Shown here piece by piece: positions 33,664-40,953 of a stretch of DNA of 40,953 nt. Source of the stretch: Desmonostoc geniculatum HA4340-LM1 (GTDB lineage Bacteria > Cyanobacteriota > Cyanobacteriia > Cyanobacteriales > Nostocaceae); contig JAHHHB010000063.1 in NCBI GenBank assembly GCA_019359545.1, forward strand, positions 1 to 40,953, in the 5' to 3' direction. Each line of letters begins with the position of its first letter. Position 1 is the stretch's first letter. The notes beneath the pieces were generated by a model. The model saw only the letters and a list, made by a program, of their open reading frames with translations, was not told the origin of the DNA and did not search any database. The position numbers and the translations under genes are program-made.

Positions 33664-34271
33664 AGTTCAACCTTTTGTTCTGGATAAAGGACACTACTAA
33701 ATGGAACATAAGCACCATCTGCAACGGTGGCTCCAGGTCCCACTGCCGTACCCGCACCGAAAAAGACATTGTTACCAATTCGCACTTTTTTGACGTACAG
33801 CATGAGGTCATTGCGCTTGGGTTTAATGACATGGGATGAGGTTGTAGTAAGATGACCAAAAATCACGCGATCGCCAATTTCCAAAAGTCCGCGATCCATA
33901 ATAGATACACTAGGAGTCCAGTAAACTTGGCTACCAACCTTAGCCCCCCAAAGCCGTAACCAAAAGGAAAACAATCCCGGAACCAGTCGCAAAATCGTTT
34001 CCAGAACTGGAAAAGAATTATAAATTGCCTGAATTTGATGAGTTCCCCACCAAGGGCTATATTCTTCAGTTAATAAATAGCTAATCCCTTCCTTGACTGG
34101 GTAAAAGCGCTGATGCAGCTGATAAACCATCAGGGGAAACCCATATAAGGTAAAGAGCAACGCTAAAATGCTCAGAAAGCCAGGTGCCATTAAGATCCAA
34201 ACTACGCAGATCAGGGCGATCGCCATCACTAGGGCAGGGAAAAAAGAGAGTAATCGGCTCAGTAGTGTCAT
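33648..34271 (-). CDS. membrane-anchored hexapeptide-repeat acyltransferase
   Basis: A 207-residue protein. Two N-terminal membrane helices (about 10-50, FFPALVMAIALICVVWILMA and LSILALLFTLYGF) precede a left-handed beta-helix region with hexapeptide-type repeats (LLEIGDRVIFGHL, VRIGNNVFFGAGTAVGPGA, TVADGAYVPFSSVL). This fold is shared by acetyl- and acyltransferases acting on sugars, amines or alcohols. The repeat region is short, so the donor and acceptor cannot be predicted. It overlaps the GH3 gene by 16 nt and lies 109 bp downstream of the hydroxylase gene, where ATTTTAG repeats (about 34280-34303) occur. Confidence 0.82.
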   Translation of the reverse strand: MTLLSRLLSFFPALVMAIALICVVWILMAPGFLSILALLFTLYGFPLMVYQLHQRFYPVKEGISYLLTEEYSPWWGTHQIQAIYNSFPVLETILRLVPGLFSFWLRLWGAKVGSQVYWTPSVSIMDRGLLEIGDRVIFGHLTTTSSHVIKPKRNDLMLYVKKVRIGNNVFFGAGTAVGPGATVADGAYVPFSSVLYPEQKVELCPEL

Positions 34272-34380
34272 ATTCCATTTTGGATTTTAGATTTTAGATT
34301 TTAGATTGGGAATGGCTTTGTGCGTCTGGATTTTGTAAATTCATCTGTCACAATCAATTTTAAAATTGGTATCATTTTTA

Positions 34381-35124
34381 CTAAATTTGTTGGAAAAATG
34401 GCCACAATAACTTTTGTCTCAAACTTAATACCAAGGGAATTCCTAAAGACTTAGATTCTGGTTCCAATTCCCCAAAGGTATGGTGTAATCGATCCCAAAG
34501 TTTCAAGTTAGCTCCGAAATTACCAAAGCTTCCATCGCCGTGATGATGGGCGTGATCGTGTGGTAATATCAACCATGAATTCAGCAGTTGATAAAGCAAA
34601 GATTTCCGTGTCAAGTGTAATTCACTATGCCGCCACAAATCGAGTATGTAAGTCAGACTAATACCTAACGCGTAGCCACTGGGGTCTTTTAGCAGATACA
34701 TCATCACCCCATTCACCCATATATACACAATCAATAGACTCGACCACAGTGTATTGCGAGAAGTACCTAGCACATCCATCTGACTCACAGTGTGATGCAC
34801 AGCATGAAGCGGGAAGAACGGCGCGGTATGTAATAACCGATGGTTCCAGTAGTAAAGATAATCTACTCCGACAAAGGCGATCGCGCACCCGAACCAAGGT
34901 TGCCAGTCCAAACAACCCTGTAATTGTGGAAACCAGAACTGACACCCACCAAATACCAACAAGGTTTGCAGCCAAGGGATTCCTCCCTGCACCAATAGCC
35001 CGATGCTATCCAACAGCCAATCCTCACGGGATTTCCGGCGCAGTGCTTGCCGTTGTTCTGGTTGTAGTAGAGTTAAGCCCATCAAAACCCAAAAGCCAAT
35101 CAACACAAGCATAGCTAAACCCAA
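34381..35124 (-). CDS. membrane fatty acid hydroxylase / sterol desaturase family protein
   Basis: A 247-residue integral membrane diiron oxygenase of the fatty acid hydroxylase superfamily. The His clusters are complete: WNHRLLH, HAVHHT, a mid His (RHSELH) and HDHAHHHGDG. Membrane helices lie at about 1-20, 45-65, 75-95 and 130-155. The family hydroxylates or desaturates lipids, sterols and carotenoids at the membrane using O2. It overlaps the upstream Rieske gene by 10 nt (start at 35124, Rieske stop at 35115), so the two are translationally coupled in the cluster. The substrate is unknown; a lipid-like or hydrophobic intermediate is likely. Confidence 0.92.
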   Translation of the reverse strand: MGLAMLVLIGFWVLMGLTLLQPEQRQALRRKSREDWLLDSIGLLVQGGIPWLQTLLVFGGCQFWFPQLQGCLDWQPWFGCAIAFVGVDYLYYWNHRLLHTAPFFPLHAVHHTVSQMDVLGTSRNTLWSSLLIVYIWVNGVMMYLLKDPSGYALGISLTYILDLWRHSELHLTRKSLLYQLLNSWLILPHDHAHHHGDGSFGNFGANLKLWDRLHHTFGELEPESKSLGIPLVLSLRQKLLWPFFQQI

Positions 35125-36137
35125 AAAGTCACTTCAACAGTTTTTTCAGGCAGCAAGCGGGGGTCTTCTCCCTTAGCCAAAGTATCCCGGATTGATTCCA
35201 CAAACACATGAATTGTATCCGCAGGGGTATGGCTGAAACACCGTCCATACTTGGCAATCACCTCTTGTTGAATTTTCAAAATCCGCACGTCTTGTCCAAT
35301 AATCCGCTTGGCAGTCCACCAGACGAAGGGAGTAGCTAGCCACGACCAGATGCCATAATAAAACGTGACATCGGTATAGACTAAGGTGGAGGTGTCCGTT
35401 TCCGGCACTGATTGACTGGTAATAAAGAGGTGGCGATCGCTGCCAAACTTGTACTCTACAGAGGTAATGTTGGGCATATAAAAGCGATCGCTGTGATCGA
35501 ATTCAACGCTGCTGGGATTCAGAAATCGCTGCCACCAGCCCAAATTTGTGGTTTCGTTACGATATTCAGCCACCACCGTTCCCTGCTTGCGAGTTACGGT
35601 CATTTCTAACTTTTGTCCGTAGGAGTTGCGAAAAATGCCAGGGTGAACCGAAGTTGTATGGGGAATATCAATAAAGTTCTCGGCGCAATTGGTGACATCA
35701 TTTTGAAAGCGGTGAATCACCCGTACCGTATGCCAATGCGGTGCTTGATAAAAGGGCATGGGAAAGGGAGGCAATTGTGCATCTGGTTGCTCTGCAAGAC
35801 AGACGTAAACATAGCCATCCTGCTCACAAGTGTGATAATTTTTGGTTTTCAATCGATGAGAAGGTTGGAATTCACTGGATTGGGAAGGCACGCTTACCAC
35901 TTGCCCCTGCTGGTTGTAAACCCAGCCGTGGTACGGACAGGTTAAGGTTCCCTGGTGAACTTTGCCACAGGAAAGGCGGCTATTTCTGTGAATACAGCGG
36001 TCTTGCAACGCCACCGGCTGACCGTCTGCGCCCCGAAAAATTGCTAGCCATTCACCTAATATCTGGCGACTCAGCACTTGTCTGGGTTTTAACTGCTCGC
36101 TTTCGGCTACTACATACCAAAAATTGTCAAACTGCAT
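35115..36137 (-). CDS. Rieske-type oxygenase, alpha subunit (first of two)
   Basis: A 340-residue Rieske non-heme iron oxygenase. The N-terminal domain has the [2Fe-2S] ligands C48-x-H50 and C67-xx-H70 (RCIHRNSRLSCG, CPYHGW). The catalytic domain has N154-xx-D157-xx-H160-xxxx-H165 (NFIDIPHTTSVH), the classic mononuclear iron site with its bridging Asp. The length fits monooxygenase-type members (such as PaO- or vanillate-demethylase-like); a small beta subunit is not seen. It needs an electron donor, and the overlapping upstream gene (11 nt) encodes a [2Fe-2S] ferredoxin that is the natural candidate. No dedicated reductase gene is nearby, so a host ferredoxin reductase or photosystem I may supply electrons. 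Confidence 0.94.
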   Translation of the reverse strand: MQFDNFWYVVAESEQLKPRQVLSRQILGEWLAIFRGADGQPVALQDRCIHRNSRLSCGKVHQGTLTCPYHGWVYNQQGQVVSVPSQSSEFQPSHRLKTKNYHTCEQDGYVYVCLAEQPDAQLPPFPMPFYQAPHWHTVRVIHRFQNDVTNCAENFIDIPHTTSVHPGIFRNSYGQKLEMTVTRKQGTVVAEYRNETTNLGWWQRFLNPSSVEFDHSDRFYMPNITSVEYKFGSDRHLFITSQSVPETDTSTLVYTDVTFYYGIWSWLATPFVWWTAKRIIGQDVRILKIQQEVIAKYGRCFSHTPADTIHVFVESIRDTLAKGEDPRLLPEKTVEVTFWV

Positions 36138-36414
36138 AAGCTTGAATTGTAATATCTCCCGTCAAATCAATTTGACAAGCCAATCGTGCCTGGGGATCTG
36201 CTGAAGCCAAGATTTGTAAAACCTCCTGTTCCTCTGCTTGGGGTGGCGGGATGTCTCCTTTTACCTTGACTAGGCAAGTACCGCACAATCCAGTACGGCA
36301 ACCAAACAACACCGGGGAATTTTGCACCGTCAAATACTCCGCTAGAGCATCGTGGGGCTTTAACCGTAACTCAGGAAAACTGGTATCAGCAAAAGAAATA
36401 ACGCAATCTTTCAT
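36127..36414 (-). CDS. plant-type [2Fe-2S] ferredoxin
   Basis: A 95-residue ferredoxin with the CX4CX2C...C cluster pattern: C39, C44, C47 (GCRTGLCGTCLVKVKG) and C80 (RLACQ). The start overlaps the AurF-like gene by 4 nt (ATGA), and the end overlaps the Rieske gene by 11 nt. It is thus locked into the operon and probably passes electrons to the Rieske oxygenases or to the diiron enzymes of the cluster. The sequence is shifted from photosynthetic PetF (for example FGCRTGLCGTC instead of PYSCRAGAC), which fits a dedicated oxygenase partner. Confidence 0.94.
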   Translation of the reverse strand: MKDCVISFADTSFPELRLKPHDALAEYLTVQNSPVLFGCRTGLCGTCLVKVKGDIPPPQAEEQEVLQILASADPQARLACQIDLTGDITIQAYAV

Positions 36415-37622
36415 TTGCCTCGATTGTGAAAAAATTTGTTGAGCGCTTGCTGTTGAGTTTTGAGGTAACGCGGGATGGAGTTGACACTCATCAGTCGCAT
36501 TTCTTTGTTACTCTCCCAAACAAAATCCAAGGGTTCGAGATACGCTTTGTAGGATTCGAGTGCTTCTTGATGAGTTTGGAAGCTGCGGTGTAAGCCTTCA
36601 GTTTCTTGAGTGAAACAAGCTGTCATCATGGCTTTGGCTTCAGTGGGGGATAAACCAAAGGTAGGAGAGAGCAGCACGGTATAAATTGCTTGATACAAAG
36701 CAGGGTCATACCAAAAGATGCCATTGACTGCCACAGACACATGATAATGATCCTGCTGAGTGCCGCGAATTCCCAAATTTGCCACTTGGCACTCAAAGGC
36801 AGTGGGCGGTTTTAGGGAATGGATCACCTCATGTCCCAAAATTTTAGAAGTGTTGAAATGAAAGCTTTCATCCAAAAAATGGTAGTAGGAAATTTGCGAA
36901 GGAATGGGGGATTGTTCTGGCTGTGGATGTTTTTGATGGAAGTTGCTGAGTTTGTGCTGAATCAATTTACCGTTTAAGGTTCTCAGTCCGCGTACCGTCA
37001 AATATTGACAGGCTAAAAATGTGTTTCCTGCTGACAGTAACCCAAAACAGCGCAGCTGAACTCCTTTCCACCAGGTACGAAAGCGATCGCTATCTGCAAA
37101 GATCATAGTTTGGGCAAAGGGCGATCGCATTGGATAACTAAACACCCTCTGACCAAACAAAGTTTGCTCTACTTCATCGATCGCAGTCCGAAAAGCATTG
37201 ATGTGGCAACGTTCCTGACTTGTCTCCAAATCCAGGGTGTCACAAATTAACCGAAATCCCTCATGGGCAAACAAACCAGCTGCACTGGTTTGATTAAAGA
37301 AGATCGTGGCAATTTCTGCGGAAATAATTTGCGAATAATAAGCCACCCAATACAGTTGATTCAAAACAATTCGTTGTGCCTCGCTGGATTGTTCCCACAA
37401 CGGCGTACCGTAGAGTAAAGAAAATTCTGGCGGGTTCCAGTAGGAATCGCAACATTTATTGTAGTCAAACTGCTCTGCTATAGTATCCAGAGTCGGGCTA
37501 CGATCGGTCTGTTTAGCTCGTTGATAATTTAATTGCAACTTCCGCCAAGTTTTGGGGTCTTCCTTCAACACAGACTTCGCTTGACCATCGAGCATAAATA
37601 AAGGAGTTTTTAGTTGTGTCAT
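36411..37622 (-). CDS. AurF-like diiron oxygenase (candidate N-oxygenase)
   Basis: A 403-residue protein from the ATG at 37622. Helices carry E103 (SAEIATIFF), E137-xx-H140 (QERCHINAF) and H248-xxx-E252-xx-H255 (YHFLDESFHFNTS). The AurF ligands (E101, E136, H139, H223, E227, H230) have the same spacing pattern, including H-x3-E-x2-H. I did not find a clear match for AurF E196. AurF and CmlI oxidise an amine to nitro through a peroxo-diiron state, so an amine- or alkyl-oxygenating role is plausible but unproven. The start overlaps the upstream ferritin-like gene by ATGA, and the end overlaps the ferredoxin gene. Length is above AurF (336 residues). Confidence 0.72.
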   Translation of the reverse strand: MTQLKTPLFMLDGQAKSVLKEDPKTWRKLQLNYQRAKQTDRSPTLDTIAEQFDYNKCCDSYWNPPEFSLLYGTPLWEQSSEAQRIVLNQLYWVAYYSQIISAEIATIFFNQTSAAGLFAHEGFRLICDTLDLETSQERCHINAFRTAIDEVEQTLFGQRVFSYPMRSPFAQTMIFADSDRFRTWWKGVQLRCFGLLSAGNTFLACQYLTVRGLRTLNGKLIQHKLSNFHQKHPQPEQSPIPSQISYYHFLDESFHFNTSKILGHEVIHSLKPPTAFECQVANLGIRGTQQDHYHVSVAVNGIFWYDPALYQAIYTVLLSPTFGLSPTEAKAMMTACFTQETEGLHRSFQTHQEALESYKAYLEPLDFVWESNKEMRLMSVNSIPRYLKTQQQALNKFFHNRGK

Positions 37623-38512
37623 ACAATACACTGATTAGCCGGATAAGGTTGAAAAGAGCCTTGTTCTTCAAGCATCTGGAGTACAGAATTGGGAATGTTT
37701 CCATTGATTAGCGATCGCAATAGTTGCAGCCGAGTAGAACTGTGAATTTCAGTTTGGAGTTCTTGCAGAATTTGAATTTTGTTTGTTTGTGACAGGGGAC
37801 CTTTCACGCGATCGATGGCAGTGACGAGGTATTGAGGCCCTATCTGTACCATCTGCAAAAATTGGCTTAGTACCCCATGAATTGCTTGTAAGCTTTTTAA
37901 AGAAGGCTCAAATTGCCGCAAATGAATCACCCCCGCCGCGTGATGCCGCGACTCTGCTTGCAGAAATCCCTGCAAGACCTGCCTTAAACTGGGATTTAAG
38001 CAAGCTTTAGCTAAAGAGCGATAATGGCTTAAGCCCCAACCTTCCAAAACCACCTGAACCACCGCCATCAACACTGCTTTGTCTGAGATTTCAATCACCT
38101 CTGACAAAAAACGCAAAAATATCCCCCCGTTAAATATCGGCTCTTTGCCTACAAATAGACGAACCTGAGCCAAATGTGTTGCTTCATCCGCCGCAAACAG
38201 ACTGTACAATATGCGTTCTTCGCAAGTTTCTGCCAGTACAAACATTTTGTTCATATAGTCCATCCCAGCCTCCTCAACCCAGCACATTTCTTCTAAGAGA
38301 TATCCATTGGCAATCTGGAGAATTTGCCACTGCTCTTGAAGAGTAGCTTCCTGAAAGCACTGCACCTGATTCAAGCCAAAAAATGCAGCGTCCCAGAAGA
38401 TAAAATCACTGGAATCGATGGTTGGAAGCATCCCCAGACGGCTATTTAAAGAGGATAACAGGATGCGCTCAACGGGGGTATTAGCATCAGAATGCGATTT
38501 TTGCTTTTTCAT
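37619..38512 (-). CDS. ferritin-like diiron protein
   Basis: I do not recognise a named family. The 297-residue helical protein has the ligand pattern of four-helix-bundle diiron proteins: Glu in LLEEMCWVEEAG (E75 or E80/E81), E110-xx-H113 (DEATHLAQ), E157 (VVLEGWGLSHY) and E187-xx-H190 (AESRHHAAG). This is the E/ExxH/E/ExxH arrangement of ferritin-like oxygenases and oxidases. It has no signal peptide or membrane helix. It overlaps the AurF-like gene by ATGA, implying that the two diiron proteins are made together. It could be a second oxygenase, an accessory iron protein or a desaturase-like enzyme. Confidence 0.7.
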   Translation of the reverse strand: MKKQKSHSDANTPVERILLSSLNSRLGMLPTIDSSDFIFWDAAFFGLNQVQCFQEATLQEQWQILQIANGYLLEEMCWVEEAGMDYMNKMFVLAETCEERILYSLFAADEATHLAQVRLFVGKEPIFNGGIFLRFLSEVIEISDKAVLMAVVQVVLEGWGLSHYRSLAKACLNPSLRQVLQGFLQAESRHHAAGVIHLRQFEPSLKSLQAIHGVLSQFLQMVQIGPQYLVTAIDRVKGPLSQTNKIQILQELQTEIHSSTRLQLLRSLINGNIPNSVLQMLEEQGSFQPYPANQCIV

Positions 38513-38592
38513 AATTAAATAATGGTGCTTTACCCTAACGGTTAATTCTTAATTAATTCATCATTCAAGAATTTTTCATTACGAATTACGAA

Positions 38593-39606
38593 TTATTCAG
38601 TCACCGGCTCCCAAGAATCCCATTGCAAAGCCCTCTGGTGTTCCAAATGATCCATAAATTCAATGATGGAGCGATCGGCCAGAATTGGAGTTTTCAGGTC
38701 AAATTTAATGGTTTTGAAAATTTGGGTATCACCTTTGGCAAAATAATTTCCTACCAGTTTAGTTAACCAAAGCACAACTCGATTGAATAACCAACCATGT
38801 ATATGCGATCGCCGTTTAGTCATTAAAATTGTCTGCCCCTCTGTCTTACCGCCTTCTAACAGCCGCAGTGTAAACATAATATAAAAATGTAAAAAGTCTG
38901 GCCCTAGCGTCACCGTGCCGGTGCTGCCATACCAGTAACACATACTATAAGTACCTTCTGATTTATAGAATGGCTGAATTAGCCGAATTAACCAGGAATC
39001 TTTGCCCCCATGAGTAATATTGCTAAAGACCATAGCGTTTTGGTTCAATTCCTCGGAGCGAAACTCTATCTCCACAGGAAAGTTATGCACCGTATTGAAA
39101 TGGTGGGCATCGATCGCATTCACCATCACGACATTAGGATGACAATTTTTAATAAAGTGCTTGCCTAAGCTAACATCCAAAGCTACTTTTTCTAATTCTG
39201 GGGCAAAGGGCAGAGGCTGTTTTGGTTCGGCGCCTGTCCACAACCAGATCAAACCATAAGCTTCTGCTACTGGCCAAGTTTGAAGTTTTACAGGCAAACT
39301 TTTGCCCAAACAAGGAACTTCCAAACAAGTGCCATCGGCTGCAAACTTCCAGTTATGGAAAAAGCAACGAATTCCATTGCCCTCTACTTTGCCTTCTGCT
39401 AGGTGCGCTCCCATATGGGGACAGTAAGCATCTACCGCTACCACAGTTCCCGCCTCAGTTCGGTATACTGCTAAGTTGCGCCCTAAGAGGGAGACGGCTT
39501 TCACCTTGCGGCGTCGCAATTCTTTGGAACGTAATACCCAGTACCAGCCCTCAATAAACTGATTGCAATGGTTAAAAATTTGAGGTTTATGCAGCTGTTC
39601 GGGCAT
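38593..39606 (-). CDS. Rieske-type oxygenase, alpha subunit (second of two)
   Basis: A 337-residue Rieske oxygenase from the ATG at 39606 (MPEQLHKPQ), which has GAGG 6 nt upstream. A GTG at 39618 overlaps the previous stop (GTGA) and is an alternative. Cluster ligands are C62-x-H64 and C81-xx-H84 (YCPHMGAHLAEG, CFFHNW). The iron site is N163-xx-D166-xx-H169-xxxx-H174 (NAIDAHHFNTVH). The first domain (GWYWVLRSKELRRRKVKAV) resembles KshA/DAF-36-type oxygenases acting on hydrophobic substrates. It differs clearly from the other Rieske gene of the cluster, so the two probably catalyse different steps. The next gene is 80 bp downstream. Confidence 0.93.
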   Translation of the reverse strand: MPEQLHKPQIFNHCNQFIEGWYWVLRSKELRRRKVKAVSLLGRNLAVYRTEAGTVVAVDAYCPHMGAHLAEGKVEGNGIRCFFHNWKFAADGTCLEVPCLGKSLPVKLQTWPVAEAYGLIWLWTGAEPKQPLPFAPELEKVALDVSLGKHFIKNCHPNVVMVNAIDAHHFNTVHNFPVEIEFRSEELNQNAMVFSNITHGGKDSWLIRLIQPFYKSEGTYSMCYWYGSTGTVTLGPDFLHFYIMFTLRLLEGGKTEGQTILMTKRRSHIHGWLFNRVVLWLTKLVGNYFAKGDTQIFKTIKFDLKTPILADRSIIEFMDHLEHQRALQWDSWEPVTE

Positions 39607-39614
39607 GATTGACC

Positions 39615-40391
39615 TCACACTAATACTGGTTCAACACTTGAGACCATCTTAGATGATATATGCAATGGATAACTAGACTTCCACATCCGTAATCCTGCTG
39701 ATGTCAAATTAGCTTGGGTGAATTCAGTGAGGCACACCAATTCATCTCCGTTAATATGACCTGGGTTTTTCTGAACAAAAAAAGCAATGTCAGGGTCTTG
39801 CAGTTTTTCAACAGCAATGGTACATAGTTGAGAGCGTAAAATCTGCGGATTGGCAAACCGCACAATCCCCTCGGTTGGGTGATAAAATTCTCCAAATTGC
39901 TGAGTGGCTATATGTTGCATAAATGCTGCCACTTCTGTTGGAGTTTGGCGATCGTAACGGGGATAAAACTCCTTGGCAAAGGTTGTCAAAAACCGATAGC
40001 TGCGATACCCAGAAGAAATTAACAGCCAGAACAATCTTTCTTGCCGATGGCCATGAATTTCTTGAATGGCAGCAATCCAGGCTTTGGCCAAGACAGGACT
40101 AGACCAAATCGATGGATCGGTAATGGTATCGCCAGAATAGACAATTGTCACTGGTTCGTCCTTTAACACTGCCTCATAAAAGCGTAGGGTGGAAAACCCC
40201 TTTAAAATCCCTTCTTGTTTCAGCAATACAGTCCATTGCTTATTGCTCAAGTCTGCTTCAAATTGCTGTCGATTTACTTCTTCAAAGTGAGTATTAAATA
40301 AATAGAACATTTCTTGCCGTTCCACTTGCGAAAGCAAAACTATCGGTACTAAGAATGCTTCAATCATTGGCTTTTTGTCTAAGGATGGCAT
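39615..40391 (-). CDS. possible GNAT-like protein, first gene of the oxygenase cluster
   Basis: Not firmly recognised. The 258-residue protein from the ATG at 40391 (MPSLDKKPMIEA) has a segment resembling the start of an N-acetyltransferase (GNAT) fold: FYLFNTHFEEVNRQQFEADL, WTVLLKQEGILKGFSTLRFY, then TIVYSGDTITDPSIW and RLFWLLISSGYRSYRFL. No clear acetyl-CoA pyrophosphate loop is visible. A TTG at 40412 would extend it by seven residues; that stretch is inside a TTCAAAA repeat and is unlikely. It heads the nine-gene operon, and its stop overlaps the alternative GTG start of the next gene. It may transfer an acyl group or only retain the fold. Confidence 0.6.
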   Translation of the reverse strand: MPSLDKKPMIEAFLVPIVLLSQVERQEMFYLFNTHFEEVNRQQFEADLSNKQWTVLLKQEGILKGFSTLRFYEAVLKDEPVTIVYSGDTITDPSIWSSPVLAKAWIAAIQEIHGHRQERLFWLLISSGYRSYRFLTTFAKEFYPRYDRQTPTEVAAFMQHIATQQFGEFYHPTEGIVRFANPQILRSQLCTIAVEKLQDPDIAFFVQKNPGHINGDELVCLTEFTQANLTSAGLRMWKSSYPLHISSKMVSSVEPVLV

Positions 40392-40400
40392 ATGAATCAA

Positions 40401-40428
40401 TTCAAAATTCAAAATTCAAAATTCAAAA
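40401..40428. repeat. TTCAAAA heptamer repeat upstream of the cluster
   Basis: Four perfect TTCAAAA units lie directly upstream of the first cluster gene, within its likely leader region. Confidence 0.9.
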
Positions 40429-40539
40429 TTAAATACAGCCACGCCACTTGCGGGTGGGGTTTCTACCTGCCTTGTGAGACAAGGATTCTTTTGTCCACAA
40501 GGGGCGAGGTTTTGAACCTATCTTTTTTGATAAATGTAA

Positions 40540-40694
40540 CTCTAATTAAAATATTACATCCACTGGATAAACACGGAAAAGCCAATCAAGCCTTATTTGT
40601 TACACATGATAATCGAATTATAGATATTGCTGACCGGATTTTTAATTGAGAAGATGGATATTTACGATCTTCCACAAATAAATTTTGGAGATGA
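40540..40694 (+). pseudogene. DevA-like ABC transporter ATPase, C-terminal fragment
   Basis: The plus strand encodes ALFVTHDNRIIDIADRIF, then N, a TGA stop, and EDGYLRSSTN. This matches the H-loop end of DevA-type ATPases (VTHDNRIIDIADRI, EDG), with a nonsense codon where Leu is expected. The Walker motifs and everything before them are missing. DevA belongs to the DevBCA exporter of heterocyst glycolipids; this scrap cannot function. Confidence 0.7.
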
Positions 40695-40810
40695 ATCTCT
40701 TAAACAAAAACCTAGTCTAAATAGTTTTGTTGAGATTATAGTGGGGTAGTAATATAATCACAGGAAATAAGTGAAAATAAAACAATTTATATTAAGAAAC
40801 ATAAAGAACT

Positions 40811-40844
40811 TTGGTTCTTCCGCTATTTTTATGGCGAGAATCAA
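40811..40844. repeat. hairpin-forming element
   Basis: TTGGTTCT and CGCTA pair with TGGCG and AGAATCAA (two wobble pairs and a 2-nt bulge) around a 6-nt loop. It lies in the AT-rich right end of the window (40695-40953), where no gene was found. It could be an IS end or a terminator. Confidence 0.4.
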
Positions 40845-40953
40845 AATTAATTAAATTTTAACAACTCTAATTTAATATAAAAAATGCTTGAAGTTTAGAT
40901 ATTGTAGTAGTTTACAAACTTTCAAATATTATCAAATATAACTGATGTTACAA

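Noticed and set aside
40392..40649. An 85-residue plus-strand gene
   Set aside because: Starts in a TTCAAAA repeat; only its C-terminal end is protein-like, and this belongs to the DevA-type pseudogene.
1..40953. tRNA genes
   Set aside because: No stretch with a tRNA-like T-loop (GGTTCGAATCC type) and matching acceptor stem was noticed.

Overview
The window is a stretch of chromosome from a filamentous, probably heterocyst-forming cyanobacterium of the Nostoc/Anabaena/Tolypothrix type. Supporting signs are frequent HIP1 octamers (GCGATCGC), many intergenic heptamer-type tandem repeats (GGGCATT, TAACTCC, CCCCACT and relatives), a high-light-inducible (Hli) protein, Ycf3, ThyX, a Cph1/AphA-type phytochrome with its RcpA partner, SLH/iron-uptake-porin remains and a DevA-like fragment. 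Gene names rest on motifs and remembered family features; no database search was run.

Layout. 1-530: 3' end of an rRNA operon (5S rRNA plus terminator), a creatininase fragment, and a second copy of the last part of 5S. 598-4366: a receiver protein and a very large regulator-kinase phosphorelay protein, on the minus strand. 4669-5870: thyX and a divergent hli gene with an HLR1-like RpaB site. 5975-10115: a minus-strand group with two paralogous vWA proteins, a small membrane protein, a CAP-domain protein and a polar hypothetical protein, bordered by gene scraps. 10376-15119: thioredoxin-fold protein, a repeat-rich spacer, an unknown cyanobacterial protein, a broken porin gene, gatC, ycf3 and an SRAP (YedK/HMCES) gene. 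15318-20518: GST, small conserved genes (DUF167, DUF2809, DUF2231, DUF2993), a short ClC protein and prs. 21313-25379: phytochrome, its response regulator and a hybrid kinase. 25840-32018: an export locus (HTH protein, C39-peptidase ABC transporter with a cyclic-nucleotide-binding domain, HlyD adaptor, PpiC-like isomerase). 32179-40391: nine minus-strand genes, mostly overlapping, forming an apparent biosynthetic operon. 40540-40694: a DevA-like pseudogene scrap.

How the parts work together. The phytochrome operon is a standard red/far-red two-component module with an extra receiver-kinase. The export locus has all the parts of a peptidase-containing type I exporter, but no cargo peptide was recognised. 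The most novel part is 32179-40391: a GNAT-like protein, two Rieske oxygenases, a plant-type ferredoxin, a ferritin-like diiron protein, an AurF-like diiron protein whose metal ligands line up with AurF, a membrane fatty-acid-hydroxylase-type protein, a hexapeptide acyltransferase and a GH3-type adenylating ligase. No PKS or NRPS gene is present. This looks like a compact oxidative pathway to a small amide or N-oxygenated metabolite that I cannot match to a described product. Second in interest are the vWA/CAP operon, the kinase whose linkers are made of intergenic repeat DNA, and the 5S 3'-end duplication.
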